This document shows, in pieces, positions 60,967 through 64,000 of a stretch of DNA of 64,000 nt. Each line of letters begins with the position of its first letter. Position 1 is the stretch's first letter. A program made the translations under genes and the position numbers. Below the pieces are notes generated by a model, which worked only from the letters and a program-made list of their open reading frames with translations, was not told the DNA's origin and made no database searches. Location of the stretch: assembly GCF_000754815.1 (NCBI RefSeq), contig NZ_KN150747.1:1643908-1707907 (forward strand). The letters run 5' to 3'. This DNA comes from Yersinia ruckeri ATCC 29473. GTDB lineage: Bacteria; Pseudomonadota; Gammaproteobacteria; Enterobacterales; Enterobacteriaceae.

Positions 60967-62374
60967 GTGCTATGGACTGCAAACGCCGCGCTCGCTATTT
61001 CATCAATTGTTGCTGTTTTTTGGTTTACCGTTATTAATCTTGGGTGGCATCTCAATCTATACCCATTATATCAGCGCCATGAATGCGGCGACGCTGGCTT
61101 ATGACCGCACCTTGTTGGCATCGGCTCGCACCGTTGCTGAGCGTTTGCTGGTCAGAAATGGCAAGCTGGACGTGGATGTACCCTATATTGTGCTGGATAG
61201 TTTTGAACGCAATATGAATGACCAGCTTTACTATCAGGTGATCACGCCTGAAGGCAAAAGCATCGCGGGTTATGATGATTTACCGCCGCTGCCGCCCAAC
61301 ACATCCCGCTCCAATATTTATCCTGCATTAGTCCATTTTTATGATGCCAATTATGACGGAAAGCCGATTCGCGTTGCTGCACTCTATCAACCGATTAACG
61401 AAGCGGGTGTCATGGGCATGGCTTTGGTATTGGTGGCTGAAACCCTGGCATCACGGCACAGTTTGGCACAACAAATCATGGTTTCAGCCGTGCTGACCCA
61501 AGGGGTGCTGGTGGTATTGACTTTGGCGCTGGCCTATCTGCTATTAAAGCGCATCCTTAAACCGCTGCGTCAATTATCCGGTCTAATGTTAAGGCGCGAT
61601 CCCGGTGAATTAACCCCGCTGCCGATGATATTGCCTTGGTCAGAAATGGAACCATTATTACTGGCATTCAACCGTTATATTCAACGATTGAGAGAGATGG
61701 TTGAACGTCAGGGACGATTTAGCGCTGATGCTTCACACCAATTGCGGACACCGCTGGCGGTACTAAAAACTCAGGTGGCAGTAGCCTTGGCCAGCCACGC
61801 GCCCTCACAGTGGCGCGAAAGCCTACAAGCCATGAGCCACACACTGGATAACACCGTAGCGCTAACCGACCGGTTATTGCAGCTATCCCGCATTAAAGTG
61901 GTGGAACGAACGTTACAGCCGGTGAATATTTCCCAGGTACTTCGTGATGCCTGTTTTGCCCGCTTGCCACAGGCCCGGCATAAATTGATCGATCTGGGTT
62001 ATGAAAGCACGGAGGAATTCAACATTCAGGGCGATGGACTATTACTGAGCGAGCTTTGTGATAATTTGCTGGATAATGCGCTGAAATATACTCCGATGCA
62101 GGGAACGGTCACTGCACGTTTGCGTCAGGATAAAAGCGCCCAACAGTGCATTTTGGAAATAGAAGATAGCGGCCCAGGCATCGCACAGGATGAAACCGCG
62201 CAAGCGCTAATCCCTTTTCACCGCCTGGATAATGTCGGTGACCAGCCGGGAGCCGGATTGGGATTGGCACTGGTGAAAGATATTGCGAATTATCACCAAA
62301 GCCATCCCGAGCTACTTTTCGGTGAAACGCTGGGGGGATTATTAGTGCGTATTCGCTTTAGCCTACACCAATAA
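60953..62374 (+). CDS. tctE: Sensor kinase TctE
   Basis: Membrane histidine kinase, 473 residues. Helices are at about 15-40 and 172-198 with a periplasmic sensor between them. A HAMP segment leads to the H-box ASHQLRTPLAVLKT (His262), the N-box SELCDNLLDNALKYT and the G box EDSGPGIAQDE. The start at 60953 (MSKARCYGLQTPRSLFHQ) lies inside the end of tctD. It should activate TctD in response to tricarboxylates. Confidence 0.94.
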   Translation: MSKARCYGLQTPRSLFHQLLLFFGLPLLILGGISIYTHYISAMNAATLAYDRTLLASARTVAERLLVRNGKLDVDVPYIVLDSFERNMNDQLYYQVITPEGKSIAGYDDLPPLPPNTSRSNIYPALVHFYDANYDGKPIRVAALYQPINEAGVMGMALVLVAETLASRHSLAQQIMVSAVLTQGVLVVLTLALAYLLLKRILKPLRQLSGLMLRRDPGELTPLPMILPWSEMEPLLLAFNRYIQRLREMVERQGRFSADASHQLRTPLAVLKTQVAVALASHAPSQWRESLQAMSHTLDNTVALTDRLLQLSRIKVVERTLQPVNISQVLRDACFARLPQARHKLIDLGYESTEEFNIQGDGLLLSELCDNLLDNALKYTPMQGTVTARLRQDKSAQQCILEIEDSGPGIAQDETAQALIPFHRLDNVGDQPGAGLGLALVKDIANYHQSHPELLFGETLGGLLVRIRFSLHQ

Positions 62375-62660
62375 ATAGCCGCGAAGACCAGAGTGAACTT
62401 GTGTGATGATTGACCAGCCATCGTGGAAAATCAGCTTTGCATCTGTTCTGATGACGAGTCTTGCTGCAAGGTGCGGTTCAAAGTAATAGGAATGACAATC
62501 AACCTACTGGTACAGTATAGTGATAGATTATGCCGGTATAAGCATTCCCATGCTTTGGTATAGAACGCGAATGAAAACAAAATAGTATAAAATATAGTCT
62601 ACAGCATATTTTTGTTTTTCATGTATAAACTGTCTTCTCAATCTCAGCGATGAAGTATTA

Positions 62661-64000
62661 ATGAGCTATCAGGTCCTTGCCCGCAAGTGGCGTCCCCAAA
62701 CTTTTGCTGAAGTTGTTGGTCAGGAACATGTCCTGACAGCGCTGGCTAATGGCCTTTCGTTAGGACGCATTCATCACGCCTATCTTTTCTCTGGCACTCG
62801 CGGTGTCGGTAAGACTTCCATTGCCCGTTTATTGGCGAAAGGACTGAACTGCGAAACCGGGATAACTGCCACACCTTGTGGCAAATGCGCCAACTGCCTG
62901 GAGATTGAGCAGGGGCGTTTTGTCGATCTGATCGAAATCGATGCCGCGTCGCGCACTAAGGTAGAAGATACCCGTGAACTGCTGGACAACGTGCAATACG
63001 CGCCAGCGCGTGGGCGTTTTAAAGTTTATCTGATCGATGAAGTCCATATGCTTTCCCGCCACAGTTTCAACGCACTGTTGAAAACGCTGGAAGAGCCGCC
63101 GTCACATGTCAAATTTCTATTGGCCACCACCGATCCGCAGAAATTACCGGTAACGATCCTTTCCCGCTGCCTGCAATTTCATTTAAAAGCGCTGGATGTG
63201 GAGCAAATTCGTACCCAGCTTGAAAAAGTGCTGCAAGCTGAACAAATAGATAGCGATGCTCGTGCGTTGCAGTTATTGGCGCGGGCAGCCGATGGCAGTA
63301 TGCGTGATGCTTTGAGCCTGACCGATCAGGCCGTATCTATGGGGCAGGGGCAGGTTACCACCGCCACAGTCAGCCAGATGCTCGGTACGCTGGATGATGA
63401 ACAACCCCTCGCGATTATCGAAGCCTTGGTCAGTGCCGATGGCGCTCGCGTTATGGCGCAAGTCGAACAGGCCGCATCGCGGGGCGTTGACTGGGAAAAC
63501 CTGTTGGTTGAAACCCTCAGTTTATTGCACCGTGTTGCCATGATTCAGCTATTGCCATCCATGCTGGATAACCATTATGTAGCGGTAGAACCGCGTTTAC
63601 GTGAGCTGGCGCGCACCTTGCCACCGACGGATATCCAGCTTTACTACCAAACGTTGCTGGTGGGGCGTAAAGAGTTGGCATATGCTCCCGATCGCCGTAT
63701 GGGCGTAGAAATGACATTGCTTCGGGCGCTGGCATTTCATCCCAAAGCGATGATTGCGGAACCTGAAATTGTACCGCAGGTTCAGCCGAACATTAGTGCG
63801 CCGATGCATACAATACCGTCGCACCATGCCGCTCCACCGCCAGTTGTCGCTGTGACCGCCCCGGTAGAAACGTCACCACCAGCATCGGTGCCGGAATCAA
63901 CCGCTCAGCTACTACAGGCGCGAACCCAGTTGTTACGGCAGCAAGGGACATCCAGCCCAAAAAAGAATGAGCCGGCAGCGCCTGACAAAGCGCGGCCGGC
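62661..64000 (+). CDS. dnaX: DNA polymerase III tau/gamma subunit DnaX (partial)
   Basis: Clamp-loader ATPase; the first 446 codons are inside the window. MSYQVLARKWRPQTFAEVVGQ is the universal start. The P-loop is GTRGVGKTS; the four-cysteine zinc module is CETG...CGKCANC; the Walker B/SRC segments are LIDEVHML and LSRCLQFH. The E. coli-like programmed -1 frameshift site is present at codons 434-435, so a shorter gamma form (about 436 residues) is expected beside full-length tau. The gap 62375-62660 before it holds no gene that I can see. Confidence 0.97.
   Translation, partial: MSYQVLARKWRPQTFAEVVGQEHVLTALANGLSLGRIHHAYLFSGTRGVGKTSIARLLAKGLNCETGITATPCGKCANCLEIEQGRFVDLIEIDAASRTKVEDTRELLDNVQYAPARGRFKVYLIDEVHMLSRHSFNALLKTLEEPPSHVKFLLATTDPQKLPVTILSRCLQFHLKALDVEQIRTQLEKVLQAEQIDSDARALQLLARAADGSMRDALSLTDQAVSMGQGQVTTATVSQMLGTLDDEQPLAIIEALVSADGARVMAQVEQAASRGVDWENLLVETLSLLHRVAMIQLLPSMLDNHYVAVEPRLRELARTLPPTDIQLYYQTLLVGRKELAYAPDRRMGVEMTLLRALAFHPKAMIAEPEIVPQVQPNISAPMHTIPSHHAAPPPVVAVTAPVETSPPASVPESTAQLLQARTQLLRQQGTSSPKKNEPAAPDKARP
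63944..64000 (+). promoter_or_regulatory. Programmed -1 ribosomal frameshift signal in dnaX
   Basis: Three elements known from E. coli dnaX are present. An internal Shine-Dalgarno AGGGA is at 63944-63948. The slippery heptamer AAAAAAG is at 63959-63965 in the A AAA AAG frame, ten bases downstream of it. A stem-loop with arms GCCGGCAGCGC (63971-63981) and GCGCGGCCGGC (63990-64000) has one mismatch. After a -1 shift the next codons are GAA then the stop TGA at 63968-63970. Confidence 0.95.

Noticed and set aside
1-64000. CRISPR arrays, prophage, insertion sequences, integrases, tRNA or rRNA genes
   Set aside because: No regularly spaced repeats, transposase or integrase motifs, or tRNA cloverleaf were seen. 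Gene content is a conserved chromosomal backbone with small cassettes.

Overview
The window is chromosomal DNA from a gamma-proteobacterium of the Yersinia/Enterobacterales group. The best evidence is a 67-residue YmoA (the Yersinia form of Hha) beside a TomB-type partner, moderate base composition, and gene order close to the E. coli K-12 segment running from yajL to dnaX. The genus Yersinia is an inference from protein similarity as I remember it; I cannot name the species. There is no prophage, transposase, CRISPR array, tRNA or rRNA that I can support.

Layout. 1-6068: phosphoglycerate uptake locus, with regulators pgtA (cut by the window edge), pgtB and pgtC on the minus strand and the transporter pgtP divergent. 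6113-9691: yajL-panE, yajQ and yajR. 9956-14746: the cytochrome bo3 oxidase operon cyoABCDE. 15107-18262: a Tsx/OmpK-type outer-membrane channel, ampG and the lipoprotein yajG. 18585-28314: bolA and the protein-quality block tig, clpP, clpX, lon, hupB, ppiD, with sigma-32-like promoters before clpP and lon. 28453-34989: ybaV, fadM, queC, ybaE, cof, a cysteine desulfhydrase-type gene (cdsH) and its divergent regulator decR. 35163-42355: mdlAB, the nitrogen operon glnK-amtB with a clear sigma-54 promoter, tesB and atl. 42555-42668: 4.5S RNA. 43164-45533: ymoA-ymoB, a small interrupted gene, a gene-poor AT-rich stretch and the zinc-independent ribosomal protein pair ykgM-ykgO under a Zur-like box. 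45712-54726: acrB-acrA, divergent acrR with its operator, a DsrE-like gene and mscK. 54857-57143: ybaM, priC, ybaN, apt. 57213-62374: the tricarboxylate transport locus tctABC/tctDE. 62661-64000: the first part of dnaX, including its programmed -1 frameshift signal.

How it fits together. Most of the window is a conserved housekeeping backbone: respiration, proteolysis and folding, cell-wall recycling, nitrogen sensing, drug efflux and DNA replication. Accessory cassettes sit at the joints: pgt next to yajL, the Tsx-like gene next to cyoA, cdsH next to decR, ykgMO between ymoB and acrB, a dsrE-like gene between acrR and mscK, and tct between apt and dnaX. Several cassettes carry their own regulator and import an organic acid or sugar phosphate, which suggests nutrient-niche adaptation. 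I did not find a convincing new multi-gene system. The most unusual items are a degenerate AAA+ domain in PgtA, a small gene broken by one in-frame stop codon, and several long perfect palindromes between genes.
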